DNA of 64,000 nt from Trachythela sp. YZ-2020 (lineage: Eukaryota; Cnidaria; Anthozoa; Malacalcyonacea; Clavulariidae): the NCBI GenBank assembly GCA_016169945.1, contig JADLSH010000198.1, positions 682,001 to 746,000 on the forward strand, given 5' to 3'. A program made the position numbers and the translations under genes. Every line of letters starts with the position of its first letter. Positions within the stretch are counted from its first letter, which is position 1. The notes under the pieces are model-generated. The model saw only the letters and a list, made by a program, of their open reading frames with translations, did not search any database and was not told the DNA's origin. Positions 33,361-44,953 of this stretch are shown here, piece by piece.

Positions 33361-33769
33361 TTGTATGGGATTAATCTAAATGTAGACGATGGTCTCCATG
33401 ACATATTAACATCTTTGATTGGATTTAACATCACGCTCTCCAACCCTAAGGGAAGACTTTACCCCAGTAATGACCGCCTTGAAGCAAGTACTTTTTGCAT
33501 ATCACACTATCCCTCTATCCTGCTCCTGCCACACATGGGACAAATCGAATTGAAAGGCAACATCTGCGCTGCTATCCGACGAAGAAAGCAGATTGTGCAT
33601 GAAGCACAGCCTCATACTAACTTCTTGGTCGTTGGCCACGCCAAAAGTATACCCACTTAGCAATTCGTCAACGTATTATTGGAGTGCGATGTTGAGTACA
33701 TCCGGGTGATTCATTTTGGAACGAAAATCCCATTGAATATGTTCTTAGACTTGGATGAGGCACTGAACG
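33361..33769 (+). pseudogene. Unknown protein, exon A (one stop)
   Basis: Open frame 33349-33657, then TAG at 33658, then the same frame continues (FVNVLLECDVEYIRVIHFG) to a donor GA|GTAAGT at 33770. The continuation of sensible protein beyond the stop suggests a nonsense mutation. No ATG is obvious at the front, so an earlier exon may be missing. No domain recognised. Confidence 0.5.
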
Positions 33770-33841
33770 AGTAAGTTTAAACTTTTTAGCGGTAACCACC
33801 TATAACAAAAAATTCTTAATTTTCTTCTTTATCTTTTCCCA

Positions 33842-34719
33842 GGTGTTTCGCCGCTGAAAACAACATTCTTCCGGAAAACAAGTTCCACCTATCCAGGTCA
33901 GTTAATGTGCCATATGTATTTGCGTTAAAGATGGTTCCTGACAGACCAAACTTTCAATACGATGCATACAATTTATTCAACCCGCACGATTCAAGACAAC
34001 ACCCTGCCACAAACCATGGTGGCAACCTAACCGTTAAACCTGTAGACCCAAACCCTATCGAGGAGGTTAAGGTTTACAACCTTATATATCATTACCTACG
34101 TGCTGTCCACGCGAGCAAGCTTGTCGCACCTACCCAATCAACAAGGCAAGCAGACTCGTACCTTGAGACAGTTGAGCACATCCTGCAGCTGCTCACCCGT
34201 TACAATGACCAGATTGGCGGTATGAGAGTAGAGACCTCTCTTACCGCCAAAACAATGCAAATCGCTTTGGAACGTTTCCAACAAGCTGCACCATATAAAT
34301 TTATCCAGTTCATCGCTCCATCCGAGGTACAGATCAGATGCATGTCGGTAGATGCTTTCATACGCAACTCGTGGCGGTTGTTCGAACTCGCCAGAAATAT
34401 TCTCCGAGAAAGAGGTGCACTCACCCACCATCGACAGCCACGAATGCTGCATGACATCGAAAAGCGTATCCTTGGCGACCTTAAGTTGATGCTTGGCTTC
34501 ACCCATACTGAAGGCGTAAACACCCAAGCCATTAATCCCCAAGCCTGGTGGCGTGTGGGCCTGCGACTGGCAGTCAACCCTCCACAAGGTGGTGAAGAAG
34601 TTGAACCAAGAGCAAATCAACGTGTACAATGGAACGAGGACCAGGAGCGGACTCTTTGCCTCCTGAAAAGGCCGCACGCACTCCATGGTGGGACTTGGGA
34701 GAATACCCTGGGTTCATAA
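33842..34719 (+). CDS. Unknown protein, exon B (last exon)
   Basis: After the acceptor CTTTTCCCAG| at 33841 the frame completes the split codon from exon A and stays open for about 290 codons to TAA at 34719. It is rich in helices (ADSYLETVEHILQLLTRYND; SWRLFELARNILRERGAL) and has a well-formed hydrophobic pattern, with no Cys/His clusters, signal peptide or membrane segment. The intron is 72 bp (33770-33841) with a clean GT-AG pair. I do not recognise the family. It could be a structural or accessory protein of an element or virus-like genome. No function is claimed. Confidence 0.6.
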
Positions 34720-35836
34720 TGTATACCCTGCCTTTAATAGAAGATTTCCCGGGCAGCATCCACTACAATCGGTGAAGAACAGGTGGAAGAGATTAAAGCG
34801 CACCCAGCAACATCTTCCTTACTGGAATTAAAAACTGGGTGCAAACTTTGTAAATAGTGTAAATAATATATAACGAACAGTACTTTGAAATTTTGAACAT
34901 TCTACTTTTGTAAATAGTTTATATTTTTGGGTAAATAGTTGGTATATATATTATTTATTTTACATTTTATTACATAGTTGCGAAAAATATATTTTCTTCA
35001 ATTTCAAGTTTAACCCCCTTTTTTAATGACCTTGAATGACCTTCACCATGACATTAATCCTTAATTTAATCAAAAACCACCTTTTTTTTAAATGACCTTG
35101 AATGACCTTCATTTTGACCTTGACCTTTAACTTGACCTTGACCTTAATAGTTTATTAAATACCCAAGGCTCGGCTCATGTACACCTAATAGTAAGTGTCT
35201 ACAAATCACCTGCCTACTCTGAGCAGAAGCTTATCTATTGATTTTTTGTGTCACATATTTACAAGAAATGTAGATCTAGGTACTGCGATGCTAATTGACC
35301 TACTTTAAACTTAACAGAGCACATACTGGTAAACTTGTAAAAATACCGAACATGTAAAATAGAAAAAGTGGATTTCCCCCCGGAAATATTAACTTTTTGT
35401 GCAACATATATTAACCAATATTGTAGATCTCGTCAAAACAAAGGTGGAAGTACCGCTCAGAATTTTGATATCTCTCTTTGTTAAAAAGTTAGAAATTCAT
35501 AATTTTCTTCCACTTTGTCACGTGATTACATGATGACGTAATCACTTTTTCCTCAAGCATAGTAGGTCAGAATAGTAGTTTAACCTTTTAGGAGTCGAAT
35601 GGCACCACTTTCATTCCAATCGGTTGAATAGCAACAAAGTTATAGCCAAGGGTGCGCACCCCCTAAACGCTGATTCTAAATATAGACATTTCGTCATAAC
35701 TTTGGAACCAAAAGAGGTATCACGCCCAAATTCTAATACAATAAACTAACCCCATAGGGCTTTCATATATAAAAAAATTAGCAAAAAGTAATGAAACCTC
35801 GCTTCGGTAAATCGAATGGTGCGTTTGGGCAGGGTC

Positions 35837-35867
<31 letters not shown>
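34720..35867. other. Noncoding interval with simple repeats
   Basis: Contains TGACCTT/TTGACC-type simple repeats at about 35026-35145 (ATGACCTTGAATGACCTTCA) and a short CCCTAA array at 35838-35866. No gene recognised. Confidence 0.55.
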
Positions 35868-35975
35868 TAGTGTGTTGCCATGACAACCACATCACCACTC
35901 CAGAATACTCACGTGGGTGCACCCACTGAGTGTGCCAAGTTTCATTGAATTTTATTAAATCATCACTAATGCAAG

Positions 35976-38640
35976 GTGAGTTTGGGCGAAACAGTCATTA
36001 TGTTGAGTTTTGAGAGTGTGCAACATCATTAACATTCATCAATTATGTATTGACGTCATAATGATATGCAAGGCAAGTTTGGGCAAAACAGTCATAAACT
36101 CCATCACTCGCTTGGGAGTATACATTGTCCGAATCAACCTCATAGCTTTTTCACCTTTTAACCATAACTTTACATTTATTTAACCCATACCGAGCAAGCA
36201 TATCTCTGATATACTTGTTAACTAATCCAATTTCTATGACTTATGACTTATGACTTATGACTTATGACTTATGGCTACGACTATGACTAAGATTGAATCA
36301 TTGAATCCTAAGAGTGAATCATTGAATCCTAAGATTGAATCATTGAATCTTAAGATTGAATCATTGAATCCTAAGAGTGAATCATTGAATCCTAAGATTG
36401 AATCATGGATCATTGAATCCTAAGATTGAATCATTGAATCCTAAGATTGAATCATTGAATCCTAAAGAGTGAATCATTGAATCCTAAAGAGTGAATCATG
36501 GAATCCTAACATATCGAGCGAGCTTAGCTCCAAATCGAGCGAGCTTAGCTCCAAATCGAGCGAGCTTAGCTCCAAATCGAGCGAGCTTAGCTCCATATCG
36601 AGCAGCTTAGCTCCATATCGAGCAGCTTAGCTCCAAATCGAGCAGCTTAGCTCCAAATCGAGCGAGCTTAGCTCCAAATCGAGCGAGCTTAGCTCCAAAT
36701 CGAGCGAGCTTAGCTCCAAATCGAGCGAGCTTAGCTCCAAATCGAGCGAGCTTAGCTCCATATCGAGCAGCTTAGCTCCATATCGAGCAGCTTAGCTCCA
36801 AATCGAGCAGCTTAGCTCCAAATCGAGCGAGCTTAGCTCCAAATCGAGCGAGCTTAGCTCCATATCGAGCAGCTTAGCTCCAAATCGAGCGAGCTTAGCT
36901 CCAAATCGAGCGAGCTTAGCTCCATATCGAGCAGCTTAGCTCCAAATCGAGCGAGCTTAGCTCCATATCGAGCGAGCTTAGCTCCATATCGAGCGAGCTT
37001 AGCTCCATATCGAGCGAGCTATAGTCCATGACTATGACTATAGTCATAGACTATAGTCCATCTAAGCTGCTCGATATGGAGCTAAGCTCGCTCGATATAG
37101 AGTTAAGTTGCTCGATATGGAGCTAAGCTCGCTCGATATGGAGCTAAGCTCGCTCGATTTGGAGCTAAGCTCGCTCGATTTGGAGCTAAGCTCGCTCGAT
37201 TTGGAGCTAAGCTGCTCGATTTGGAGCTAAGCTGCTCGATATGGAGCTAAGCTCGCTCGATTTGGAGCTAAGCTCGCTCGATTTGGAGCTAAGCTCGCTC
37301 GATTTGGAGCTAAGCTGCTCGATTTGGAGCTAAGCTGTTCGATATGGAGCTAAGCTGCTCGATATGGAGCTAAGCTCGCTCGATTTGGAGCTAAGCTGCT
37401 CGATATGGAGCTAAGCTCGCTCGATTTGGAGCTAAGCTCGCTCGATTTAGAGCTAAGCTCGCTCGATTTGGAGCTAAGCTCGCTCGATTTGGAGCTAAGC
37501 TGCTCGATTTGGAGCTAAGCTGCTCGATATGGAGCTAAGCTCGCTCGATTTGGAGCTAAGCTGCTCGATATGGAGCTAAGCTCGCTCGATTTGGAGCTAA
37601 GCTCGCTCGATTTGGAGCTAAGCTCGCTCGATATGTTAGGATTCCATGATTCACTCTTTAGGATTCAATGATTCACTCTTTAGGATTCAATGATTCAATC
37701 TTAGGATTCAATGATTCAATCTTAGGATTCAATGATCCATGATTCAATCTTAGGATTCAATGATTCACTCTTAGGATTCAATGATTCAATCTTAAGATTC
37801 AATGATTCAATCTTAGGATTCAATGATTCACTCTTAGGATTCAATGATTCAATCTTAGTCATAGTCGTAGCCATAAGTCATAAGTCATAAGTCATAAGTC
37901 ATAAGTCATAAGTCATAAGTCATAGAAATTGGATTAGTTAACAAGTATATCAGAGATATGCTTGCTCGGTATGGGTTAAATAAATGTAAAGTTATGGTTA
38001 AAAGGTGAAAAAGCTATGAGGTTGATTCGACAATGTATACTCCCAAGCAGTGATGGAGTTTAAGAATAATAGGTTCTTAGAAGCAGACCCAGAGCAGACC
38101 TTAGTTAAAAATATATTTAATTGGGTAGACTTTTCAGATTGGAGACCTTAAGATTTAGCAATTGCAAGATTATCCCCCAAAATAGACAAAAAAAAATAAA
38201 GATACAAAAGACACCTAAACAATATGCTCTTAGGAGCAGACCTTACTAACGCCGTAAAAGAAATTGTAAGCAATGAATATGTTTTTAAACGAATTCTGTG
38301 TGTGTTGTATGTACATTGTACAATATTTTCCCGTGCTATAATAATATATTCTAAATTTATTCAAATGTTTAAGCTAGAAAATCTTAATTGCCCGTAATTA
38401 CCTAACAAACGCTAAATGTTTATATACAATGTTTGTATATGCTTGTAAATCTCGCTTAAAAAATCTTGCATATCATTATGACGTCAATACATAATTGATG
38501 AATGTTAATGATGTTGCACACTCTCAAAACTCAACATAATGACTGTTTCGCCCAAACTCACCTTGCATATCATTATGACGTCAATACATAATTATGTTAA
38601 TGATGTTGCACACTCTCAAAAATCTCGCACACTCACACAC
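35976..38640. repeat. 2.6-kb palindrome built from satellite arrays
   Basis: The two arms mirror each other around about 37036. From outside in they hold a roughly 90-bp unit with TGACGTCATAATGATATGC, a unique segment ending in GGAGTATACATTGTC, an ATGACTT array, a GAATCATTGAATCCTAAG array (about 36290-36500), then an array of 20-22-bp units ATCGAGC(GA)GCTTAGCTCCAA. The right arm (37045-38064) repeats all of this inverted. A roughly 410-bp unpaired insert (38065-38474) interrupts it before the outer unit, which is doubled at right. Arm lengths differ by array copy number. No coding capacity. Confidence 0.9.
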
Positions 38641-38663
38641 ACTCTCGCACACTCTCAAAAAAG

Positions 38664-38694
38664 GGGGTCGAACGGTACCTACACTACTACTGAC
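38664..38694 (-). repeat. Element-terminus-like sequence
   Basis: Read on the minus strand, CAGTAGTAGTGTAGG then TACCGTTCGACCC matches 62546-62573 (CAGTAGTAATATAGG then GGCCGTTCGACCC) at 24 of 28 positions. In both places it is followed inward by G-rich or GTGTGC-type repeats and the TGACGTCATAATGATATGC unit. I read it as the end of one element family. Confidence 0.55.
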
Positions 38695-38699
38695 TACTT

Positions 38700-39630
38700 A
38701 AATCACATAAGGCTATATATATATATTATTAATATTTAAAGGAAATACGGATAGTCTAAATATTCATTAGTTCAGGATTAGTCCATTCTTTATTTCTACA
38801 ACAAAAAATATAATACGAAGTTCGGATGGCTATGGATATCATTCTTCTTATGCAGTATTGTTGGTGTTGTTTGTCGAGTCCTAAATCATTTAACATTTCA
38901 ATGAAGGTATGGTATTCTTTGTCAAACACACCGAGTGAGCTGATAGACAGATTTACAAATTTCACAGTTGAAAAGTTTCTATTTTGTTCTCTTATCAGGT
39001 CTTTGTATTTTGCTTTCTTGCGTTTAACGTTGTTTGAGAGGTTTGATTCAAATCCTACGGTGAGTTCAACAATATAGAGGTGTTTGTCTGAGGTGGAAAG
39101 AAGTAAATCTGGACGATATTCGTCTCCTGTTATAATCGAGGGGCTGTCAAATCCAGGGAGGTCAACAAATAGTTTACACGCGTTTATAGTTTGAAAAGTT
39201 TTTGCAATAAAATTAAATAATAATAATAATAATTATAATAATAATAATAATAACGAATTTATTAAGGCATAAAGTGTCAAATGCCCCACGGTGGCCGGGG
39301 GGGATGGGCACGCTTGGATTTGACTGATGCATAAGTGGAAATATGTTTGATTGTTTGATCACAAATGAATGTAGTTCAAAGAAATATATATATATATGTA
39401 ATACATTTCTGTTACGTACTGCTTTATAAATTTAAATGTTGGCAATATTACTAAATGTAGGTGCATTTTATTGAAAACTTAAATTTGCCGACCTGCTTTC
39501 GTTTCAGGTCCTCTTTTCCCGCTAATTCAGAGGTCTCATATTATCAAAACGACATTAACAAGTCTAGAGTATACAGTGAAACATCTTGAAAAACCAAAAT
39601 ATGGGCTAGACAAAACGTAAATTTAAATTG
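38700..39630 (+). other. C2CD5 intron 6, gene-free stretch
   Basis: Holds an ATAATA microsatellite (39215-39253) and the inverted copy of the 28806 repeat at 39275-39335. The short open frame at 38826-39077 has no recognisable domain. Confidence 0.45.
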
Positions 39631-39765
39631 TAGATCAGTTGGTAGAGTGTTGCACCGGAATCGCACGACCGCAGGGCCTATCGAGAGCCTATATACCGGT
39701 CCATTTTACCAACTGCTGGTTATATAGGTCTATATGTGTGTAATTTTCGCTCGAAATTTCCATCT
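39631..39765 (+). mobile_element. Degraded tRNA-like SINE
   Basis: TGTAGATCAGTTGGTAGAG and TGCACCGGAATCGCACGACC match the SINE at 28032-28072. The tail CAACTGCTGGTTATATAGG and TTCCATCTACAA matches its right arm. Confidence 0.55.
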
Positions 39766-40299
39766 ACAACGACTATCACCATTCACTAATACAGAATCAT
39801 CATCAGGCCAACTGAATTTACTTGTCTTTTACTTTATTTCGTTAAATCGCCGCTTGGTTCTGGCTTTTGGACAACTACAGTATATTGTGATATATCAAAG
39901 GTCGTTTTTCGTGGCTTTACCTTGGGGGATGTCCAGTCGTGTCAGTCCAAAAATCACAATCTTTCCGCGTAACCAATGGTAACGGCAACATTTTTCTCTT
40001 CGGGAAATAGCAAAAATAGAAGTGAAGACCACTTTTAAGGCTGGTTCACACGATCCGATTTGTCGGAATTAGAGAGGTTTGGCTGTAAATTAATCGAAGT
40101 TTTAGGGCTAAACCTCGCCCTCCAGGAAACATCGTTTCTCTCCTCGGCTGTGCCTCAGGCAACAGCGGTGATCTCGGCCCCAAAAAAATTTCGCTCCCTG
40201 TTCCCCAGTGAATAATTTCGAATTATATTATATTATGCTATGTGAGATGCTACAAACTTAAATATTTGTGGATAATATTTACAAATTGATTATTTATAG

Positions 40300-40369
40300 T
40301 GGATTGATAACTTCCGCACTCCAAGATCTTCCAACGAGGCTCGTCAGAGGCTTTTCCAGAAACTTTCGG
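40300..40369 (+). CDS. C2CD5: C2CD5 exon 7 (residues 178-201)
   Basis: Phase 0 to 1 (acceptor TTTATAG|, donor TCGG|GTAAGT). Encodes WIDNFRTPRSSNEARQRLFQ, the family block following the EYQ end of exon 6. Intron 6 before it is about 12 kb. Confidence 0.95.
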
Positions 40370-40477
40370 GTAAGTTGATTTAGTTTATTGGGAATGGATC
40401 GTGTCGACCCTTATAGAATTAAGGTGTTATTTGGAAGGTGATTATCATATTGCGGTTTTATTTAGTGATATGGTAAT

Positions 40478-40757
40478 ATACACGAATCGCGAAATTCGGC
40501 GCGCATCCAAATGACGCGTTCTGAGTCGGGCAAATATCACAGTTAAAGAAAAACAAGTAGCTGTGACTGGATGATTTAAAATATGCGTATTAAAGTATTC
40601 AAATGTTCAGTCATGCATTCGTGTTTTTATTATTGTGATATGTAATCACGAATGCATGACTGAACATTATTTTAAATCATCCAGTCACAGCTACATGTTT
40701 TTCTTTAACTGTGATTTTTGCCCGATTTTTGCCCGAATTTCGCGATTCGTGTATTTG
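40478..40757. mobile_element. Palindromic MITE, full copy
   Basis: ATACACGAATCGCGAAATTC at left and its complement at right, with nested CATCCAGTCACAGCTAC arms and a central ATGCATTCGTG...CACGAATGCAT hairpin. A half copy lies at 25735-25937. Ends about 1.4 kb before exon 8. Confidence 0.85.
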
Positions 40758-40976
40758 TAGCAATTACGTATTCCCTACACTTGTTAGGGAAATAACCAAT
40801 CAAAAGAGAGTATTGATGAGAAATACATCAAAATATCGATTGTACCTTTACAGTGTTGTCATTGTTGTGGCAAATTCCTTTCAAGGCAAAGGACTGCTAT
40901 AATTGTGTCCACGCGTGCAGTCACGCGAGAATATTGCGTCATGCTAAATATTCCGCTATTTTGTGTGGCATGGTCG

Positions 40977-41230
40977 TAGATTTTACGAAGTGCCGTTTTT
41001 GGTTATATCTTGGGAAATACTGAGAGTTATATCTCGCTAGAATCCTTGAACAACGGTATTTTGGTATATAGTTTGTTGCATGTCTAGAACTCGAGTTATT
41101 AAGGAAATTTGGCGTACGTCTAATGCCAGCCATGTTGGATATTATTTTAATGAGTTTGTATTTGCCGCCCAAAGTGGCGGAAGTCAAGCAATCACGTGTT
41201 GTGACGTCACTTGCCCGAGCCGAATATAAG
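40977..41230. repeat. Diverged repeat shared with 61445-61666
   Basis: ATATCTCGCTAGAATCCTTG, TCTAGAACTCGAGTTATT and GTGACGTCACTTG occur here and, inverted, at 61445-61666. Between this and 41801 I see only AT-rich intron. Confidence 0.55.
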
Positions 41231-41800
41231 CCAACTGCAAGTTTAAGAGGAGTTTTTTGTATGTTACGTAATACGCGCTCAAAACTAATGAGTATAAAGT
41301 GCCACTTGGTTAATGACTGCATTTGAGATTTTTTTACTTTTAATACGTTTCTCAATCAATCGGCAAACAAACTTAAAATGTGTGTTTAATGCATAATCTA
41401 TAAAATAATGCTAAAACAAAGAAATTTTAGATGGTACGCCAAAGAGAAAATGATGTTTGAAATTCAGTAGGTTTGCTAATAAATATGGCATTAATTTTAT
41501 AGCACCATTAATAGTTGTATTTTAATTTACAAATTTTTACTATTTTTTTATGATTCTCAATTGCCAGATGCGTTTAAAAACGTTGCTAACTGTAAAAACT
41601 AGAAAATAAAGCTGAAATTAAGTAATTTTGGGAGGTACGCCGTTCGGTTTTGAACGCTTTTTCGTCAATACTACATGATCTATCATTTAATGTCCAGTAG
41701 GCACAAACAGTAAACCCTAGCTTGCGTGGAAGATTGAAGTATTCTGCTGCGGTAGACAGTTTGCCACGCAAGCTAAGTAAACGTTAACCCTAAACCATAC

Positions 41801-41999
41801 CAGTGGCGGACACTTCGCATTTGGAGAGGGAATTTATGTTTCTACCATATTACCACCCACCACAATTGAATTGCTTCAATTCTCAGTTCTTTGAACTACT
41901 TAATTTGTAGCCTACCAATGCTTTCATGGTTACAAAAGTATTGTTACAGCTTTGTAACAGGGAGGGGCGGTTGCCCCCTTCCCCCAGTACCCGGCACTG
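41801..41999. mobile_element. hAT-like MITE, worn
   Basis: Starts CAGTGGCGGACACTTCGCA and ends CCCGGCACTG, like the element at 61674-61960. Flanking 8-mers AACCATAC and ATTCATGC agree at 5 of 8 positions, so the target duplication has decayed or the borders are slightly off. Confidence 0.6.
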
Positions 42000-42129
42000 A
42001 TTCATGCTTCCTAGTAATTACTTGCGACGCGCGGTTATTTTTGATATTTCCTTCAGAAGTTCCCTACCCAGCTTAAGCGTCACACACGTATATGTAATCA
42101 TTCACACATGGTATTTAATATATGTTCAG

Positions 42130-42190
42130 GTGAACTGCAGAGAAAGATTGGGTTAAAAGTTCTCGATGTGGGTGGAAACGCAGTTATTGG
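42130..42190 (+). CDS. C2CD5: C2CD5 exon 8 (residues 201-221)
   Basis: Phase 1 to 2 (acceptor TGTTCAG|, donor ATTGG|GTAAGA). Encodes GELQRKIGLKVLDVGGNAVI, nearly identical to the family. Only 190 bp before the P-like transposon. Confidence 0.96.
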
Positions 42191-42373
42191 GTAAGAATTA
42201 GTTGAAATCTTTCCAGTACATACCAAGGACGCTCCGAGATTACACCAAGCAGTTTTCTTAAACCGAAGTAGCAAAACATGGGATGGTTCTTTATGTAGCT
42301 CTACACGATCGAATTATATATAGTGTTGGAGTTATGGTTAGGATTGACGTTAGTAAAACATGTCTGATATTAC

Positions 42374-42380
42374 ATCTGGT
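42374..42380. repeat. Target duplication, left (ATCTGGT)
   Basis: ATCTGGT abuts the left end of the P-like element and recurs at 50064-50070. Seven bases match. P-type elements normally make 8, so one base may have changed. Confidence 0.75.
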
Positions 42381-42581
42381 CATAGATAGTGGAATAAGAA
42401 GGATAGGAGACTGGGGCCTGGGGCGAGAATATGTTGAAATAAAAAAAAAAATAGTCACGTGGTTTTAAAGCGACACAAACACGCGCGAGGTGTTGACAAT
42501 TTGTATAATTTTATATGGTATCATATTACGATTGTTGTGTTTGTTTTTTTTTTTCGGGTTAAATCGGTTGCATTTTTAAGG

Positions 42582-43744
42582 ATGGACTGCGAAGGCGAAA
42601 GTTCGAAGTCTTTAATCGATGAGCAGGAGGCCATGGAAGCCGTTGTAAACTATTTGTCGGAAGAAATCAACGAGATTGTGGAGTTAGAAGAGTGCGTTAC
42701 CCAAGGAGTTAATGAATGTCTTCTTACTAAAAGCTTTCCATGCGGCCTCTGTTCGAAGATCTGCAAATCAAAAGGTGGTCTTACTAATCATACAAGGGCC
42801 AAACATGGTGAGAAAACACCGATTATCAAGTCAGTATCGCCAATAACATCGGATGTTGTTTGTGAAATTGTTTGCAAAGCAGCGCAGTCCGTAATAAAGT
42901 CGAAGTTGTATGGCGAGAAAATGACAAAATTGATTAGCGAAGCCGACCTAAAGCCATCTGATCTTCTCGTGAGTTCTTTGTTGACATTGTATGGCGGATA
43001 TTGTGAAAAATTAGACAGGGACAAACTCTTGAAAAACTTTTACAAGCTAATACCAGAGTCTGCGAAGATGTTCGAAACAAAATCAAAAGAAATGAACGTT
43101 CCTGCATACAATCTCATTATGATCCACATTCCTGATTTAGTCGTTGGCTTTTACAAACGTGGAAATGTTCAAGAAAAGCTTCCTGTCATAAAGCCAATTG
43201 AACAGTCCGAATTTGGGCCATTATCGTACGTTGCTGGTTATATAATTGCCAAAATGTATCGAAAAAGTAAAGCCACTGCAGGAAAGAAACTCCAGAACAA
43301 TTGGAACTTCAGTCATTGTTATCGAGCATGAAGTCACTGGATGACAACGAGTATATCGACTCTCTTTCTAGAGGAAAACTATGGAATCCTTGCGAGAATC
43401 TAATATGTATTGCTGCTGAATGTGAAAAGGTATTTCGGCAATACAGTGCTGGTTTGGTGAGGGAAATTCCTTTGGAACAAGTCAGAGCAGATGTTTTGCA
43501 AAAGCCTAAAGTGAAATCAGCTTGGGATGCTATTCTTTCTGATGCAAGCTTGGCTAAAAGCAAAACATCTGTTCCTGATGTATGTTTGGAGAACATTATT
43601 ATGCTGTATATCCGCGTGAGATCCTTTTCTTACACAAAGGATGTTGTCACCCAAATCAAATTAAAGGAGAAGATAAATTTGCACAAGAAGGCTTTAAGGA
43701 AAGCACTTAAGGAACAGTCTGAGGCTAAAGCTAAAAGTCTTTAA
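42582..43744 (+). pseudogene. C2H2 zinc-finger accessory protein of the P-like element, one frameshift
   Basis: ATG at 42582 (MDCEGESSKSLIDEQE), about 200 bp inside the left end. Residues 54-75 form one C2H2 finger (FPCGLCSKICK ... GLTNHTRAKH, with Cys54, Cys57, His70, His75). Then comes a helical domain of about 170 residues with GPLSYVAGYIIAKMYRKSK. Near 43290-43310 the frame shifts by one base. In the new frame, SLLSSMKSLDD and SRGKLWNPCEN continue, ending in a basic coiled-coil-like tail at 43744. An upstream stretch open from 42459 is probably 5' UTR or intron. The function is unknown. Partner, repressor or DNA-binding helper of the transposase are possibilities only. Confidence 0.7.
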
Positions 43745-44953
43745 CTTGATGAGACCAACATTCTATTTTGTATCAAATATTCTGAACCTTTTACATGTAT
43801 AAAGTAACATAATATAAAGTAACATAAGTGTTTTTCCTCTTTCACGAAAATGTGCAGTATATATATATATATATATTACACAGCCTGTTGCCTGTTGCAG
43901 ACAAGTTTTAAGCTTAGTAAATTATAATTGTTTCTTAACTATATTGTCGAGCACTTTGTAGATGAAACAACCTTGCCAGCAGACAAGTTTTGAGGTAAGC
44001 GAAATAATTTGCTCTAACTATATGTTGTCGAGCACACTTTTTTTTTTTTCGTAGAGAAACCTACCTATATATATATATATATATATATATACGGCGAAAC
44101 ATGCATGTCTGCAGATTTGACTATATATATATATATATATGCTTTTCTTATCAAGGGGAGAGTGCTGCTTAATGGGTTAAAACTGAACTGTTTATATATA
44201 TATATATACTAAAATTAGCGAGTCTTATACTAGAATCATACTAGTATTACTATTGCAAATGCCGTAATTTGATTGGCTAGGAAAACAATCATTTTCCTTA
44301 TTAAATTATTTTCTGGAATATTTTATGTTTAAAGAATGAGTATCAACCGTCATGCTTTGCACCGCTATGTTTACAGTTGGCTTCTATAATATCGCCATTT
44401 TTGGGTGCCCATAAATTCATGAAACTGTAAACATAGCGGCGCAAAGAATGACGGTTGATACTCATTCTTTAATCTCTGATTCGACTAAAACAATTAGATT
44501 ACTCAATCTCGATTTCTATGAGGTGCAGGGCTTCCACAACTTATTTGCATAGGGCTGTCTTTATAGGGGTATAGGATTGGACAAAGAGAGAAACAAAGAA
44601 CTTTTGAAAAGATTGTATAATATATACTACCAGTATTGACCCTCCTCCCAAAGTAATGGTCTTTTGCCAGGAAATTTCTTGGCATTGTGGAAACCCTGAT
44701 GAGGTGATAGTTGATTCAGGCTTTGCCCTCATCATGGTTAATTAGATACTGTACATAGAGTAAAATACTAAAGTAGGGCGCAATGCGACTCAATGGGTTA
44801 TATATATCACTCATGTTTCCACACTTTCTCAACTCTAGATTTCCCAACTTTCACTTGTGTGTATATAATTTTATATCAACATGGAAAATGTTTTGTAATC
44901 CTTAAATATGATCAGATTCACATATATACAATTGTACTGGATCAACCATAAAT
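43745..44953. other. Interior of the P-like element between its genes
   Basis: Several (TA)n microsatellites (43858-43877, 44068-44092, 44123-44140, 44193-44207), a repeated phrase CAGACAAGTTTTxAG, and a MITE at 44328-44474 with arms GAATGAGTATCAACCGTCAT / complement. No gene. Confidence 0.7.

Larger units (their letters stand above)
33070..35975 (+). mobile_element. Unrecognised element bracketed by inverted arms
   Basis: A roughly 100-bp segment at 33068-33172 (TGATGATTTAGTAGAATTC, TGAAACTTGGCACACTTAG, GTTGTCATGGCAA) recurs inverted at 35873-35965. The interval between them carries a multi-exon coding region (33361-34719) unlike any family I can name. The right arm continues directly into the palindrome at 35976. 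Calling it one mobile element is inference from the arms. Confidence 0.5.

Noticed and set aside
34138..34686. 182-residue frame on the minus strand
   Set aside because: It is the antisense shadow of the better-supported spliced + strand gene (33842-34719), which has matching splice sites.
36514..37630. CRISPR array (regular 20-22-bp repeats)
   Set aside because: Repeats are contiguous with no unique spacers, in a eukaryote, and mirrored in a palindrome, so they are satellite DNA.
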